Source of the DNA: an uncultured cyanobacterium
Lineage (GTDB): Bacteria; Cyanobacteriota; Cyanobacteriia; PCC-6307; Cyanobiaceae
Assembly: GCA_903871775.1 (NCBI GenBank)
Contig: CAIQIA010000018.1
Coordinates: 1-64,000 of the forward strand
Direction of reading: 5' to 3'
DNA: 64,000 nucleotides
Below the pieces are notes generated by a model that had not been told where the DNA came from, did not search any database, and saw nothing but the letters and a program-made list of their open reading frames with translations. Numbering within the stretch: position 1 is the stretch's first letter; every line of letters begins with the position of its first letter. Position numbers and translations under genes: made by a program. This document shows, piece by piece, positions 37,301-46,110 of this stretch.

Positions 37301-38089
37301 TCACAGCTCCGTGGGCTGCATAGGTCCGGACAGACTACCCGTCCTGAACTGGACAACGAAGGGGTCGTCGCCGCTTCGGAACGCCTCGATGCTGCCCTGC
37401 CAGCGCAGGCGTCCCTGGTAGAGCAGCACCACCCGTTCGGCCGCCCGCTCGATGGTGCTGATCACGTGGCTGACCACCACCGAACAGCCGCCCGCCACCC
37501 GGGTGGTGGTGACGATCAGGTCTTCGATGCGGGTCGAGGCGACCGGATCCAGGCCGGCGGTGGGTTCATCGAAGAGCAGCAGGGGCCGGCTGGCCCCATC
37601 CCGGCCCGGATCATCCACCAGGGCACGGGCAAAGCTGACGCGCTTCTGCTGCCCCCCCGAGAGTTCGCCGGGCATGCGGTCCTCGTAGCCGCCGAGCCCC
37701 ACGGCCGCCAGACAGCGGGCCACCCGCTCGCGGATCTCGCCCTCGGACAGGCGGCCATCGCGGAAGAGCAGAAAGCCGACGTTCTCGAGCACCGTCAAGG
37801 AACCCAGCAGGGCCGGGTTCTGGGACACCAGGCGCACATCGGGGGGGTCCCGCTGGTCCAGGCGCAGGTACCGCTGGTGCCGGCCGAAGAGCCACAGCTC
37901 GCCGGCGCTGGCGAGTTCCAGACCGGCCAGCATGCGCAGGATCGACGTCTTGCCGGCCCCCGAAGGACCCACGATCGCCAGCCGTTCGCCGGGCATGAGG
38001 GTCAGGTCGATGCCGTCGAGGATCAGGCGATCCCCACGACGAAGGCTGAGGTCGCGCATCTCGACCACCGGCGGACAGGGCTCGCTCAT
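37301..38089 (-). CDS. MlaF-like ABC ATPase
   Basis: A 262-residue ABC ATPase with Walker A GPSGAGKTS, LVSQNPALLGSLTVLENVGF, signature LSGGQQKR, Walker B LLLFDEPTAGLDP and the switch His in VSHV. It is followed directly by the MCE-domain gene, so it very probably energises Mla/TGD-type lipid import to the thylakoid or plasma membrane. ATG 38089 is used; an in-frame ATG at 38131 would overlap the divergent yvcK start. Between 38090 and 38129 there is room for a short divergent promoter only. Confidence 0.88.
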   Translation of the reverse strand: MSEPCPPVVEMRDLSLRRGDRLILDGIDLTLMPGERLAIVGPSGAGKTSILRMLAGLELASAGELWLFGRHQRYLRLDQRDPPDVRLVSQNPALLGSLTVLENVGFLLFRDGRLSEGEIRERVARCLAAVGLGGYEDRMPGELSGGQQKRVSFARALVDDPGRDGASRPLLLFDEPTAGLDPVASTRIEDLIVTTTRVAGGCSVVVSHVISTIERAAERVVLLYQGRLRWQGSIEAFRSGDDPFVVQFRTGSLSGPMQPTEL

Positions 38090-38129
38090 CTCCTTACAGT
38101 GCCCCCACGATGCTGCCTGCAGCCGCGCC

Positions 38130-39503
38130 ATGCGTCAGCCTGCCGGTCCCCAGTCCCGCCGCGACGAGCTGGTGACCCGCTCCCGGCGGGCGGTGCAGTG
38201 GCTGCAGCCCGGGCTGGTGGTCAAGCGCTGGGTGATCACCTCCGGCCTGGGGCTGGTGCTGGCGCTGCTGGGCGCCGCCATCTGGGCTGACCTCAAACCC
38301 ATCTACTGGACGATCACGACGATCGAGACCCTGCTGCGCTCCCTCGCCGGCATCGGGCGGGGCTTCACGGGGCCGCTGGTGCTGCTGCTGGGGGCGGGGC
38401 TGATCGTGCTGGGGCAGAGCCGCAGCTTCGGATCGATCCAGCGGGCCCTGGCTCCCCAGAAGGACACCGCCCTCGTCGATGCCCTGCTGGCCCAGCGGCG
38501 GCTGAACCGCGGTCCGGCGATCGTGGCCATCGGCGGTGGCACAGGCCTGTCGACCCTGCTGAGCGGCCTGAAGCGCTACAGCGGCAACCTCACCGCCGTG
38601 GTCACCGTGGCCGACGACGGCGGCAGCAGCGGCGTGCTGCGGCGGGAACTGGGGGTCCAGCCCCCTGGAGACATCCGCAACTGCCTGGCGGCCCTGGCCC
38701 GCGAGGAACCCCTGCTGACGCGGCTGTTCCAGTACCGCTTCACCAGCGGCAGCGGTCTGGAGGGCCACAGCTTCGGCAACCTGTTCCTCTCGGCGCTCAC
38801 CGCCATCACGGGCAGCCTCGAGACGGCGATCACCGCCAGTAGCAAGGTGCTGGCGGTGCAGGGGCAGGTGGTGCCGGCCACAAGCACCGACGTGCGGCTC
38901 TGGGCCGAACTCGAGGATGGCCGCCGCATCGAGGGGGAATCAAGCATCGGCCAGGCCGAGAGTCCGATCGTGCGGCTCGGCTGCACCCCCTCGCGCCCCG
39001 AGGCCCTGCCCCGGGCCTTGGAGGCGATCGCCCACGCCGACCTGATCGTGCTCGGGCCGGGAAGCCTCTACACCTCGCTGCTGCCCAACCTGCTGGTGCC
39101 GGATCTGGTGAAGGCCATCCGCCGCTCTCCGGCTCCCCGGCTCTACATCTGCAACCTGATGACCCAGCCGGGAGAGACCGATGGGCTCGATGTGACCGGC
39201 CATCTGCGGGCGATCGAAGCCCAGCTGGCGACCCATGGGGTGCAGAGCCGCCTGTTCGACGCCGTGCTGGCCCAGGAGGCCCTGCCGGGCAGCCCGGCCC
39301 TCGAGACCTACCGTGCCCGCGGCGCCGAGCCGGTGCTCTGCGACGTGGAAGGACTGAGGAGCCGCGGTTACCACGTGATGCTGGCAGCCATGCAGGGTCG
39401 GGGGGACGGCGTCGCCACCCTGCGCCATGACCCCCGCAGCCTTGCCCTGGCCGTGATGCGCTTCTACCGCAGCGTCCGGCGGCCATCCACCGCTCGGTCT
39501 TGA
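38130..39503 (+). CDS. YvcK/CofD-like protein with two membrane helices
   Basis: A 457-residue protein. Two N-terminal transmembrane helices (about 33-48 and 77-95) precede a CofD/YvcK-like domain with IVAIGGGTGLSTLLSGLKRY, TVADDGGSSGVLRRELG and LGPGSLYTSLLPNLLVPDL. Bacillus YvcK binds UDP-GlcNAc and links central carbon metabolism to cell-wall synthesis; no FO-ligase role is expected here. The membrane anchor is common in cyanobacterial homologues. It ends 10 bases before the convergent ndhJ stop. Confidence 0.88.
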   Translation: MRQPAGPQSRRDELVTRSRRAVQWLQPGLVVKRWVITSGLGLVLALLGAAIWADLKPIYWTITTIETLLRSLAGIGRGFTGPLVLLLGAGLIVLGQSRSFGSIQRALAPQKDTALVDALLAQRRLNRGPAIVAIGGGTGLSTLLSGLKRYSGNLTAVVTVADDGGSSGVLRRELGVQPPGDIRNCLAALAREEPLLTRLFQYRFTSGSGLEGHSFGNLFLSALTAITGSLETAITASSKVLAVQGQVVPATSTDVRLWAELEDGRRIEGESSIGQAESPIVRLGCTPSRPEALPRALEAIAHADLIVLGPGSLYTSLLPNLLVPDLVKAIRRSPAPRLYICNLMTQPGETDGLDVTGHLRAIEAQLATHGVQSRLFDAVLAQEALPGSPALETYRARGAEPVLCDVEGLRSRGYHVMLAAMQGRGDGVATLRHDPRSLALAVMRFYRSVRRPSTARS

Positions 39504-39513
39504 AGAACGCCCG

Positions 39514-40059
39514 TCAATAGGCGTCCTGGAGTTCGTAGAAATCAGGCTGAACGTAGTCCTTGCGGAGGGGCCAGCCGACCCAGTCCTCGGGCATCAGCAG
39601 CCGCTTGGGATGGGGATGGCCGCTGTAGGTGATGCCGAACATGTCGAAGCTTTCACGCTCCTGCCAGTCGGCCCCGCGGTACAGGGGATAAAGGGAAGGG
39701 ACCGTGAGATCGCCATCCCGCGGCAGGCTCACCTCCAGACGCACCTCCCGGGGTGGGGTGGTGCCATCGCCGCGGATCCACTCCTCAAGGGCCACGAGGT
39801 GATGGAAGCTGACCAGGGCAGCCCCGGGGCCATCGTCCCAGGCACCCTGGACCTGCAGGTAGTCGAAGCCGCCGCTGCGCAGGGCCGTGGCCACCAGGGG
39901 CAGGGCGTCAACGGTGACGCCGAGCCGCTCGACGCCGCGATGGTCAAGGCCGCGGGCCTCAGTGTCGAACCCCTGGCTGGCCAGCCAGGTGCCGATCGAG
40001 CCGGCGGTGGTCAGACCGGGCTGGTCTGCGGGGGCAGGGGTGGAGCTGGAGTCAGCCAT
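39514..40059 (-). CDS. ndhJ: NDH-1 subunit J
   Basis: A 181-residue peripheral-arm subunit of NDH-1, homologous to the 30-kDa subunit of complex I. It contains [20 protein letters not shown] and [20 protein letters not shown], the family signature, and ends DFYELQDAY. The variable N-terminus is Ser/Pro-rich. ATG 40059 overlaps the ndhK stop by 8 bases, completing the conserved ndhC-ndhK-ndhJ operon. Confidence 0.96.
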   Translation of the reverse strand: MADSSSTPAPADQPGLTTAGSIGTWLASQGFDTEARGLDHRGVERLGVTVDALPLVATALRSGGFDYLQVQGAWDDGPGAALVSFHHLVALEEWIRGDGTTPPREVRLEVSLPRDGDLTVPSLYPLYRGADWQERESFDMFGITYSGHPHPKRLLMPEDWVGWPLRKDYVQPDFYELQDAY

Positions 40060-40810
40060 CGGTGGCGAGGGGCAGGGGCGAACGCTGGGACTGGGGGGCA
40101 AGGGTCAGGGCCATGGCCTCGGCGGCCGCCAGGGCCTGCTGCTGGCTCTCGGCCCGCAGGTAACGGCCATCGACGATCGGCTCGACGGCCGTCAGCCGAT
40201 GGGGAACGGTGCAATACCGGTGGGTGGGTTCAAAGCGGCGCCGCTCGGCGATGGACTCGTCGCCGACCTTCTTGCGCAGCTTGATCACCGCATCGAAGAT
40301 CGCCTCGGGGCGGGGGGGGCAGCCGGGGATGTACAGATCGACAGGGATCAGCTTGTCGACACCGCGCACGGCGGTGGTGGAATCGGCCGAGAACATGCCG
40401 CCGGTGATCGTGCAGGCCCCCATGGCGATCACGTACTTGGGTTCGGGCATCTGTTCGTACAGACGCACCAGCGCCGGGGCCATCTTCATGGTGATGGTGC
40501 CTGCGGTGATGATCAGGTCGGCCTGGCGCGGACTGGACCGGGGCACGAGCCCGAAGCGGTCGAAGTCAAAGCGGGAACCGATCAGGGCCGCGAATTCGAT
40601 GAAGCAGCAGGCGGTGCCGTAGAGCAGGGGCCAGAGGCTGCTCAGCCGCGCCCAGTTGTGCAGGTCATCGAGGCTGGTGAGGATGACGTTCTCGGAGAGA
40701 TCGCTGGTGACGGCCGGAGCACCGACCGGGTTGCAGCTGGCGGCCCGCAGGTCGCGGAGGGCATCGAGCGGAGCCGATGCTGTGGATCCGAGGGAGGGGG
40801 GGGTGGTCAT
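40052..40810 (-). CDS. ndhK: NDH-1 subunit K
   Basis: A 252-residue subunit that holds the N2-type 4Fe-4S cluster, the last carrier before plastoquinone. Ligands are visible: Cys68-Cys69 (YGTACCFIE), Cys133 (MGACTITGG) and Cys164 ([11 protein letters not shown]). The region [20 protein letters not shown] is also standard. The C-terminal 40 residues are a cyanobacterial extension. It lies between ndhC (5 bases) and ndhJ (8-base overlap). Confidence 0.97.
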   Translation of the reverse strand: MTTPPSLGSTASAPLDALRDLRAASCNPVGAPAVTSDLSENVILTSLDDLHNWARLSSLWPLLYGTACCFIEFAALIGSRFDFDRFGLVPRSSPRQADLIITAGTITMKMAPALVRLYEQMPEPKYVIAMGACTITGGMFSADSTTAVRGVDKLIPVDLYIPGCPPRPEAIFDAVIKLRKKVGDESIAERRRFEPTHRYCTVPHRLTAVEPIVDGRYLRAESQQQALAAAEAMALTLAPQSQRSPLPLATDG

Positions 40811-40815
40811 CGGAG

Positions 40816-41178
40816 TCAGCTCCACTCGAGGGCGCCCTTGCGCCAGGCGTAGGCGAGGGCCACCACCAGGATCGCGATGAACACGAGCGCCTCGATGAAG
40901 GCCAGCAGCCCGAGGCGATGGAACGCCACCGCCCAGGGATAGAGGAACACGGTCTCGACATCGAAGATGACGAAGACCAGGGCAAACATGTAGTAGCGGA
41001 TGTTGAACTGGATCCAGGCGCCACCCACGGGCTCCATGCCCGACTCGTAGGTGAGTCGGCGCTCCCCGCGCCGGGAGCGCGGGGCGAGCAGGGCATTGGT
41101 CACCAGGGCCAGCACGGGCACGGCGGCTGCGATGAGCAGAAAGCCCAGAAAGGCGTCGTAGCCAGGCAGAACGAACAT
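40816..41178 (-). CDS. ndhC: NDH-1 subunit 3 (NdhC)
   Basis: A 120-residue membrane subunit of NDH-1 with three helices. It starts [20 protein letters not shown] and has the conserved loop [20 protein letters not shown] (no Cys in the loop, as in cyanobacteria) and [20 protein letters not shown]. It is first in ndhC-K-J and divergent from the rubredoxin gene; the 103 bases between the two starts must hold both promoters. Confidence 0.97.
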   Translation of the reverse strand: MFVLPGYDAFLGFLLIAAAVPVLALVTNALLAPRSRRGERRLTYESGMEPVGGAWIQFNIRYYMFALVFVIFDVETVFLYPWAVAFHRLGLLAFIEALVFIAILVVALAYAWRKGALEWS

Positions 41179-41281
41179 CTGCGGAGTCGGACCGGCGGTC
41201 GTACGGCCCAGTCTGGCACCGACGACGGGCAACCTGGGGCGTGGAGCGCTGGATAGAGTTCCGACGCCGACCAGCGAACCG

Positions 41282-41662
41282 ATGGACAGCGACCAGGGGC
41301 AGATCCCCACGGCCAGCCCAGCTCCTGCGGAAGAGCCCGCGGATGATCCTGCGGACCACCGCTGGGAGTGCCGCAGCTGTGGCTTTGTCTACGATCCCGC
41401 CGAAGGCATCCGCAAGCAGGCCATCGACCCCGGGACCCCGTTCCTGGATCTCGACGCCGCCCGCTTCCGCTGCCCCGTGTGTCGCAGCCCCGTCGAGGCC
41501 TTCCGCGACATCGGCCCCCGCAACCGCGCCAGCGGCTTCGAGGAGAATCTGAAGTACGGCCTCGGGGTGAACAGCCTCACCCCCGGCCAGAAGAACGTCC
41601 TCATCTTCGGTGGCCTGGCCCTGGCGTTCGCCTTCTTCCTGTCCCTCTATTCCCTGCGGTGA
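41282..41662 (+). CDS. rub: Membrane-anchored rubredoxin
   Basis: A 126-residue protein with a rubredoxin domain, Fe ligands Cys30, Cys33, Cys64 and Cys67 ([19 protein letters not shown]), and a C-terminal transmembrane helix (about 105-123). Cyanobacterial and plastid membrane rubredoxin (RubA) is needed for assembly of photosystem II, and in some species photosystem I. Its place ahead of ycf48 and psbEFLJ is the conserved cyanobacterial PSII assembly cluster. Its TGA overlaps the ycf48 ATG by one base. Confidence 0.95.
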   Translation: MDSDQGQIPTASPAPAEEPADDPADHRWECRSCGFVYDPAEGIRKQAIDPGTPFLDLDAARFRCPVCRSPVEAFRDIGPRNRASGFEENLKYGLGVNSLTPGQKNVLIFGGLALAFAFFLSLYSLR

Positions 41663-42672
41663 TGCCTGCGCCCCTGTCTGTCCGTCCCCTGCGGGCCCTT
41701 CGGGCCGCGGCCACCCTGCTGCTGGTGGTGCTGGTCACCACGGGTTGTGTCACCACAAGCCTGCCCATGGCCGGCACCAGCCCCTGGCAGATCCAGACCC
41801 TCGAGACCGGTGGCAACCCCCTCGACGTCGCCTTCAACGATGACCGCCACGGCTTCCTGGTGGGCAGCAACCGCCTGGTGATGGAAACCACCGACGGAGG
41901 GGCCACCTGGGAGCCCCGCCAGCTCGACCTGCCCAGCGACGAGAACTTCCGGCTCATCAGCATTGATTTCCGGGGTGACGAAGGCTGGATCGCGGGACAA
42001 CCGGGCCTGTTGCTGCACAGCGATGACGCCGGCCAGAGCTGGACCCGCCTGCTGCTCGACACGAAGCTTCCCGGTGACCCCTACCTGATCACCGCCACCG
42101 GGACCGACCGGGCTGAACTAGCCACGAGCGTGGGCGCGATCTACGCGACCAGCGATGCCGGTCGCAGCTGGCAGGCGCTGGTGAGCGACGCCGCCGGCTC
42201 AGTGCGGGATCTGCGCCGCAGCGAGGACGGGCGGTACGTGAGTGTGTCGAGCCTGGGCAACTTCTTTTCGACCTGGACCCCCGGCGAGCCTGTGTGGCAG
42301 GTGCACCAGCGGGTCAGCAGCCAGCGGCTGCAGTCGATGGGATTCCAGCCCGATGGCCGCCTGTGGATGGTGACCCGCGGCGCCCAGTTGCGCTTCAACC
42401 CGGATGCCGCGGATGTGGAGGCCTGGAGCAAGCCAATCATCCCGATCACCAACGGCTTCGGCTACCTCGACATGGCCTGGGGGCCCGATGGTGACCTCTG
42501 GACCGGCGGGGGCAGCGGCACCCTGCTGGTGAGCCGCGACGGCGGCGACAGCTGGGAACGGGATCCGGAGGGGGCGGCCAGCCCCACCAACTTCACCCGC
42601 CTGGTCTTCCCCGGCGGGGGCAAGGGGTTCGCCCTCGGCGAGCGGGGATCGCTGCTGCGCTGGGTCGGCTGA
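41662..42672 (+). CDS. ycf48: Photosystem II assembly factor Ycf48
   Basis: A 336-residue lumenal beta-propeller (HCF136 in plants) that helps stabilise precursor D1 and incorporate it into PSII. The N-terminus is a signal peptide ending VTTGC (Cys29), compatible with lipoprotein processing. Repeats with [21 protein letters not shown] and [11 protein letters not shown] mark propeller blades. Start ATG 41662 overlaps the rub stop. psbE starts 79 bases after the stop. Confidence 0.96.
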   Translation: MPAPLSVRPLRALRAAATLLLVVLVTTGCVTTSLPMAGTSPWQIQTLETGGNPLDVAFNDDRHGFLVGSNRLVMETTDGGATWEPRQLDLPSDENFRLISIDFRGDEGWIAGQPGLLLHSDDAGQSWTRLLLDTKLPGDPYLITATGTDRAELATSVGAIYATSDAGRSWQALVSDAAGSVRDLRRSEDGRYVSVSSLGNFFSTWTPGEPVWQVHQRVSSQRLQSMGFQPDGRLWMVTRGAQLRFNPDAADVEAWSKPIIPITNGFGYLDMAWGPDGDLWTGGGSGTLLVSRDGGDSWERDPEGAASPTNFTRLVFPGGGKGFALGERGSLLRWVG

Positions 42673-42741
42673 GGCCACTCACGCTCTGTAACCTTTGGCG
42701 CGGCGACCACGGACCAACCCTTAGGATCGCTGGGCTGAAAA

Positions 42742-42750
42742 GGGAGGTGA
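42742..42750 (+). promoter_or_regulatory. Strong Shine-Dalgarno of psbE
   Basis: GGGAGGTGA sits one base before the psbE ATG and is complementary to the 16S rRNA 3' end over eight bases. It is one of the strongest ribosome sites noticed in the window. Just upstream, TAGGAT (42722-42727) is a possible -10, which would give psbE a short leader independent of ycf48. Confidence 0.6.
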
Positions 42751-42751
42751 G

Positions 42752-43003
42752 ATGGCCGCCGGTTCCACCGGGGAACGCCCGTTCTTCGAGATCATCACAA
42801 GCATCCGCTACTGGGTCATCCATGCCGTGACCCTGCCGGCGATCTTTCTGGCTGGCTTCCTCTTCGTGAGCACGGGCCTCGCCTACGACGCCTTCGGCAC
42901 CCCCCGGCCGGATGCCTATTTCCAGGCCGGTGAGCAGAAGGCCCCAGTCGTGAGCCAGCGTTACGACGGCAAGTCGTCCCTGGATCTGCGTCTTCAGAAC
43001 TGA
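42752..43003 (+). CDS. psbE: Cytochrome b559 alpha subunit
   Basis: An 83-residue PSII core subunit. The single helix (about 20-40) carries the heme-binding His24 in [11 protein letters not shown], and the lumenal part includes [13 protein letters not shown] and the terminal DLRLQN. With PsbF it binds one heme in the PSII core and protects against photodamage. It is first of the psbE-F-L-J operon and has a strong ribosome site. Confidence 0.98.
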   Translation: MAAGSTGERPFFEIITSIRYWVIHAVTLPAIFLAGFLFVSTGLAYDAFGTPRPDAYFQAGEQKAPVVSQRYDGKSSLDLRLQN

Positions 43004-43012
43004 TCCCTCACC

Positions 43013-43147
43013 ATGACGTCCTCCTCTCCCACCACGCCCCGCAGCTACCCGATCTTCACGGTGCGCTGGGCCGCTCTCCACGCCCTCGGCATCCCCACGG
43101 TGTTCTTCCTGGGCGCCCTGGCTGCCATGCAGTTCATCCGCCGCTGA
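43013..43147 (+). CDS. psbF: Cytochrome b559 beta subunit
   Basis: A 44-residue PSII subunit: [20 protein letters not shown] followed by a helix with heme ligand His23 in [20 protein letters not shown]. It begins 9 bases after psbE. Both heme ligands (PsbE His24 and PsbF His23) are intact. Confidence 0.98.
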   Translation: MTSSSPTTPRSYPIFTVRWAALHALGIPTVFFLGALAAMQFIRR

Positions 43148-43154
43148 GATCGCC

Positions 43155-43274
43155 ATGCAGCGCAATCCCAACCCCAACAACCTGCCGGTTGAGCTCAACC
43201 GCACCAGCCTGTACCTCGGTCTGCTGCTTGTCTTCGTGACCGGTGTGCTGTTCTCCAGCTACTTCTTCAACTGA
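43155..43274 (+). CDS. psbL: Photosystem II protein L
   Basis: A 39-residue single-helix PSII subunit: [20 protein letters not shown], then a hydrophobic helix ending SSYFFN. PsbL supports QA function and dimer formation. Length is exactly the family value. It starts 7 bases after psbF. Confidence 0.97.
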   Translation: MQRNPNPNNLPVELNRTSLYLGLLLVFVTGVLFSSYFFN

Positions 43275-43284
43275 GACAAGACCG

Positions 43285-43485
43285 ATGAGCGGAAAGAAAT
43301 CAGCCCTTCCCGACGGCCGCATCCCCGACCGTCTTCCCGATGGACGTCCTGCGGTGCCCTGGCGCAGCCGCTGGACCGAAGGAGTGTTGCCCCTCTGGCT
43401 GGTGGCGACCGCCGGTGGGATTGCGGTCATTTTTGTGGTCGGCCTGTTCTTCTACGGAGCCTATGTGGGTGTGGGTTCGGCCTGA
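43285..43485 (+). CDS. psbJ: Photosystem II protein J
   Basis: A 66-residue PSII subunit that affects plastoquinone exchange near QB. The C-terminal part GRIPLWLVAT-like ([20 protein letters not shown]) plus [13 protein letters not shown] is the usual PsbJ helix. The N-terminal 27 residues (Lys/Arg/Pro-rich) are an extension found in marine Synechococcus and Prochlorococcus; freshwater PsbJ is about 40 residues. It is the last gene of psbEFLJ and is followed by a terminator. Confidence 0.95.
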   Translation: MSGKKSALPDGRIPDRLPDGRPAVPWRSRWTEGVLPLWLVATAGGIAVIFVVGLFFYGAYVGVGSA

Positions 43486-43522
43486 ACCTGGATCCATCGA
43501 AGGTCTGAATCGCAGCACCAAC

Positions 43523-43561
43523 AAACCTTCAGAGGCATCGTTGATACTCTGGGGGTTTTTT
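43523..43561 (+). terminator. Intrinsic terminator of psbEFLJ
   Basis: AAACCTTCAGAG (43523-43534) pairs with CTCTGGGGGTTT (43547-43558), including two G-T pairs, around a 12-base loop and is followed by a T run to 43561. It is the clearest intrinsic terminator in the window. The A run on the other side could let it work for the convergent gene as well. Confidence 0.75.
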
Positions 43562-43657
43562 CTTGGGATATTTTCTTTGGTCGTCTCATAACAATCAATG
43601 CCAACCAGGAATGGCCGGTCATTGACAGGAGACTGGACCTGACCAGCAGGACGTGAA

Positions 43658-44347
43658 TCAGCGGGACGTGGTGGAGAGGATGAGATTGCGATTGGTGTTG
43701 CCACCACCACCTCCACCACCACCGTTGCTGCTGGTGGTGATCCCGACGACGGCGCCCACCACGGCGGCGGCACCCAGGAGGATCCAGCCAAGGCTGGAAC
43801 CGGCGGCGGCGGCGGCAACAGGTGCTGCTGCGGCAGGCGCACTGAAGGCCAACGGGCTCACAGGCACGAGGGGATCACATGCACAGGCCTGAACGATGCG
43901 AAGGGGCGAGGTTGTCGTGGCGGGGACCGATCCAGACGTCGACTTCCAGAGACCGCGCACTGGCGGGGCTGGTGTGTAGGGCCTGCAACCACAGACGCCG
44001 GTGAGGTCAACCACCCAGGTGCTGCCCGGTGGGATCGACTGGCTGGGTTGCACCACCAGTTGGGTGCCGGACTGGGTGAGCTGGACCCGCTGGGGATCCG
44101 AGGCCTCCATGGTCTCGACAGTGCTCAGCGTGCCGTCCTGGCCACGCTCAAGAATGCGGACCGGACCCTTGATGCCCTGGGTGCTGCGGCCGAGCTGAAT
44201 GACAAAACGATCGGAGGCGTCGGTGACAGCGACAGCCTCTGGAGCGGCGACCTGTCCAGTCTGAGCAATGGGAACCGGCTCGACCGCCACGGCCGGCAAA
44301 GCCGCCACGGTGAACATGAATCCAACGGCAAGACAAGTTGGACGCAT
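43658..44347 (-). CDS. Secreted/membrane protein with two CxC motifs and Gly-rich tail
   Basis: A 229-residue protein of unknown function. A signal peptide (1-21) is followed by a beta-rich domain (SDRFVIQLGRSTQGIKGPVR to STWVVDLTGVCGC), two CxC motifs (Cys119/121 and Cys155/157), an Ala/Pro stretch, a small-residue helix (about 186-203, GxxxG-like) and a Gly8 run before NTNRNLILSTTSR. I recognise no family. It is the last minus-strand gene of the export arm, 135 bases after the barrel-like gene, so it may have its own promoter. It is not a clear exosortase substrate because no PEP-CTERM motif is seen. Confidence 0.6.
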   Translation of the reverse strand: MRPTCLAVGFMFTVAALPAVAVEPVPIAQTGQVAAPEAVAVTDASDRFVIQLGRSTQGIKGPVRILERGQDGTLSTVETMEASDPQRVQLTQSGTQLVVQPSQSIPPGSTWVVDLTGVCGCRPYTPAPPVRGLWKSTSGSVPATTTSPLRIVQACACDPLVPVSPLAFSAPAAAAPVAAAAAGSSLGWILLGAAAVVGAVVGITTSSNGGGGGGGGNTNRNLILSTTSR

Positions 44348-44369
44348 TGACCTAGTGCCTAATAACCAT

Positions 44370-44388
44370 CCTTACCGAGATCGTAAGG
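44370..44388 (-). promoter_or_regulatory. Short dyad upstream of the CxC protein gene
   Basis: CCTTAC (44370-44375) and GTAAGG (44383-44388) form a perfect 6-bp inverted repeat with a 7-base spacer, 22 bases upstream of the minus-strand start at 44347. It could be an operator or mRNA hairpin; the region also has AT-rich TTATTA that could act as a -10. The rest of 44389-44482 shows nothing else. Confidence 0.3.
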
Positions 44389-44482
44389 ACGTGAACGGGG
44401 GATGACCATGGCATGTGCGGGATCCCAGGGGATTTGCACAAGTCCATTGAGACCCATGCAGGCGATCGGCGGTGGGTCTGGT

Positions 44483-45601
44483 TCAGAAGGACTGGGTCAG
44501 ACGTCCGTAGAGACGGGCGCTGCATGAGCGGTCGGGACAGTCGTCCTGGATGTAGCTGGGGGTGTTACCCAGGAAATCGGTGGCCAGAACCGAAAGGGTG
44601 AGTGGCCAGTCGGCGAAGGGTTTGACGGCCACACCCGCCGAGAAGCCGTAGCCGAACCACTCGGCGCCGATCGAGATTCGATCATTGAAGAAGAATCCAA
44701 GGGAGCCGATGGGGCCCCAGGTGCAGTCACTGCCGCTGGGGAAGCTGGTGCTGGTGATCGCACGCGAGCCGCCGCAACCGGTGCGGCCGAGCCAGCCATT
44801 GCCCTTGTAGCCATACAGATCGGAACCGACACCGGCCGTGGCCACCAGCAACGGCGGACGCTCGCCGGCACCGAGGGGCACCGCCTGGGAGAGCACCGCG
44901 TAGAAGTCGCGGCCGAGGTCGATCTTGTCGTCGAACTGCACCACCTGCTCCCCACCGATGGCCAGGCCCGTCTGGGGACCCAGGTTGACGGCGGCACGGA
45001 ACCCCAGGTGCTGTCCTGAGAAGGCCGGCGTGCCGCTGTTGCGGCTGCTCAGACTCTGGACACCCCACTGCAGGGCCAGGCTGGCGGGCCCCACCCGCAG
45101 GGGGGTGATGTCCACGTAGGCCTGGGCATCGGCGCAGTCGATGGTGTCCTTCGAACAGGGACGGGTGCGGCTGATGCCCACCCCAGTGACCGAGCCCCAG
45201 AGGCGCTGGTCCTGGGCGAAACCGTTGGGAACCTGGAAGACGGCCGCGGGGTAGACCCGTCCGTTGACCGTCAGATCCCTGGCCAGCCCCCGCACCACCA
45301 GGCGCCGACGGGGCTGGGTTTCGGTCACCGCCGCCGGCGTCGCCGGTTCCGGCACCGGCACCGCATCAGGCACGGTGACAGGCACCGGCGCAGGATCGAC
45401 CTGCTGGGACTGGGGCGGGGTCCAGGCCTGGGGTGACGGTGTCTGCCAGCGGGCCTGGGGGGCTGACCCCGGACTCTGCTCCTGCCAGGCCACGGCGGCG
45501 CGGGGGGACGGTGCCACCTGCCATTCCACGGCCCTGGCCTGCACGGGCAGCAGCCCGGCCAGCAGAACGATCAGAGGGTGGAGGCTGGGAACGGATCTCA
45601 T
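44483..45601 (-). CDS. Putative outer-membrane beta-barrel protein
   Basis: A 372-residue protein of unrecognised family. It has a signal peptide (1-24, ending VQARA), a Pro/Val-rich segment (68-92), an RRR motif at 98-100, then about 270 residues of alternating hydrophobic/polar strands with many Gly and aromatics (VDITPLRVGPASLALQWGVQ, GFFFNDRISIGAEWFGYGFS) and a C-terminal Phe (RLYGRLTQSF), typical of outer-membrane barrels. Six Cys (149, 156, 276, 293, 355, 360) may pair as disulfides. Its start overlaps the stop of the proline-rich gene by 4 bases, so it is coupled to wza. A role as an export partner is inference. Confidence 0.65.
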   Translation of the reverse strand: MRSVPSLHPLIVLLAGLLPVQARAVEWQVAPSPRAAVAWQEQSPGSAPQARWQTPSPQAWTPPQSQQVDPAPVPVTVPDAVPVPEPATPAAVTETQPRRRLVVRGLARDLTVNGRVYPAAVFQVPNGFAQDQRLWGSVTGVGISRTRPCSKDTIDCADAQAYVDITPLRVGPASLALQWGVQSLSSRNSGTPAFSGQHLGFRAAVNLGPQTGLAIGGEQVVQFDDKIDLGRDFYAVLSQAVPLGAGERPPLLVATAGVGSDLYGYKGNGWLGRTGCGGSRAITSTSFPSGSDCTWGPIGSLGFFFNDRISIGAEWFGYGFSAGVAVKPFADWPLTLSVLATDFLGNTPSYIQDDCPDRSCSARLYGRLTQSF

Positions 45602-46110
45602 GGCAGGGGGGAGGGAGCATCAGGGGGCTCGGGGAGCAGGGCCCTGGCCCGCAGCACGGACTCCTGCAGAGCATCAGGACCGGGGAGCGCCTCGATGGCG
45701 GACTCCTCGGACACCGCAACAGCCGTGGTGGTGGTGGTGGTGGCCGTGGTGGCCATCGCGGGCACCGGCAACGGAACCGGATCGGGCGCCGGCACCACAA
45801 CGGGGGTGGGGGCAGGCATCGGGACGTGGGCCACAACCTGACGCTGCGGTCGGATCCGCGGCGGCGGCTTCGCTGGCGGCTGGAACACCCGCAGCTGACG
45901 GGGACGCCGCAGAGGCACCACCGACGGGGGGGAGGCCGGGGTGACATCAGGCACCGACACCGGCAGGGGCACAGAGGCCGGCAGGGGCACCGGCGCCATC
46001 GCCTGAACCCCGGCCTCCGGAGCCAGCAGAGACTCGCCGAACAGGGCACCCCACAGGGCCAGGTTGGGGCCGACCACAAGCAGCAGCAGGCGCGCGTCGT
46101 TCACCATCAC
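45598..46110 (-). CDS. Proline-rich single-helix protein
   Basis: A 170-residue protein of unknown function. A hydrophobic N-terminal helix (about 7-27) is followed by about 90 residues rich in Pro, Val and Arg (SVPLPVSVPDVTPASPP, PTPVVVPAPDPVPLPVP), a Thr run encoded by six GTG repeats on the plus strand (45725-45742) and an acidic C-terminus. The stiff Pro-rich stretch after one helix recalls TonB-like periplasm-spanning proteins, but no TonB C-terminal domain is present. It is sandwiched by 4-base overlaps between wza and the barrel-like gene. Composition resembles residues 68-92 of the latter. Confidence 0.6.
   Translation of the reverse strand: MMVNDARLLLLVVGPNLALWGALFGESLLAPEAGVQAMAPVPLPASVPLPVSVPDVTPASPPSVVPLRRPRQLRVFQPPAKPPPRIRPQRQVVAHVPMPAPTPVVVPAPDPVPLPVPAMATTATTTTTTAVAVSEESAIEALPGPDALQESVLRARALLPEPPDAPSPLP

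Noticed and set aside
43658-43730. C-terminal tail of the CxC protein as a PEP-CTERM-like exosortase signal
   Set aside because: No Pro-Glu-Pro or similar motif before the helix, and a Gly8 run plus a polar segment follow the helix instead of a short basic end.
45725-45742. Six tandem GTG triplets as a CRISPR or regulatory repeat
   Set aside because: They lie inside the proline-rich gene and simply encode a Thr run; there are no spacers.
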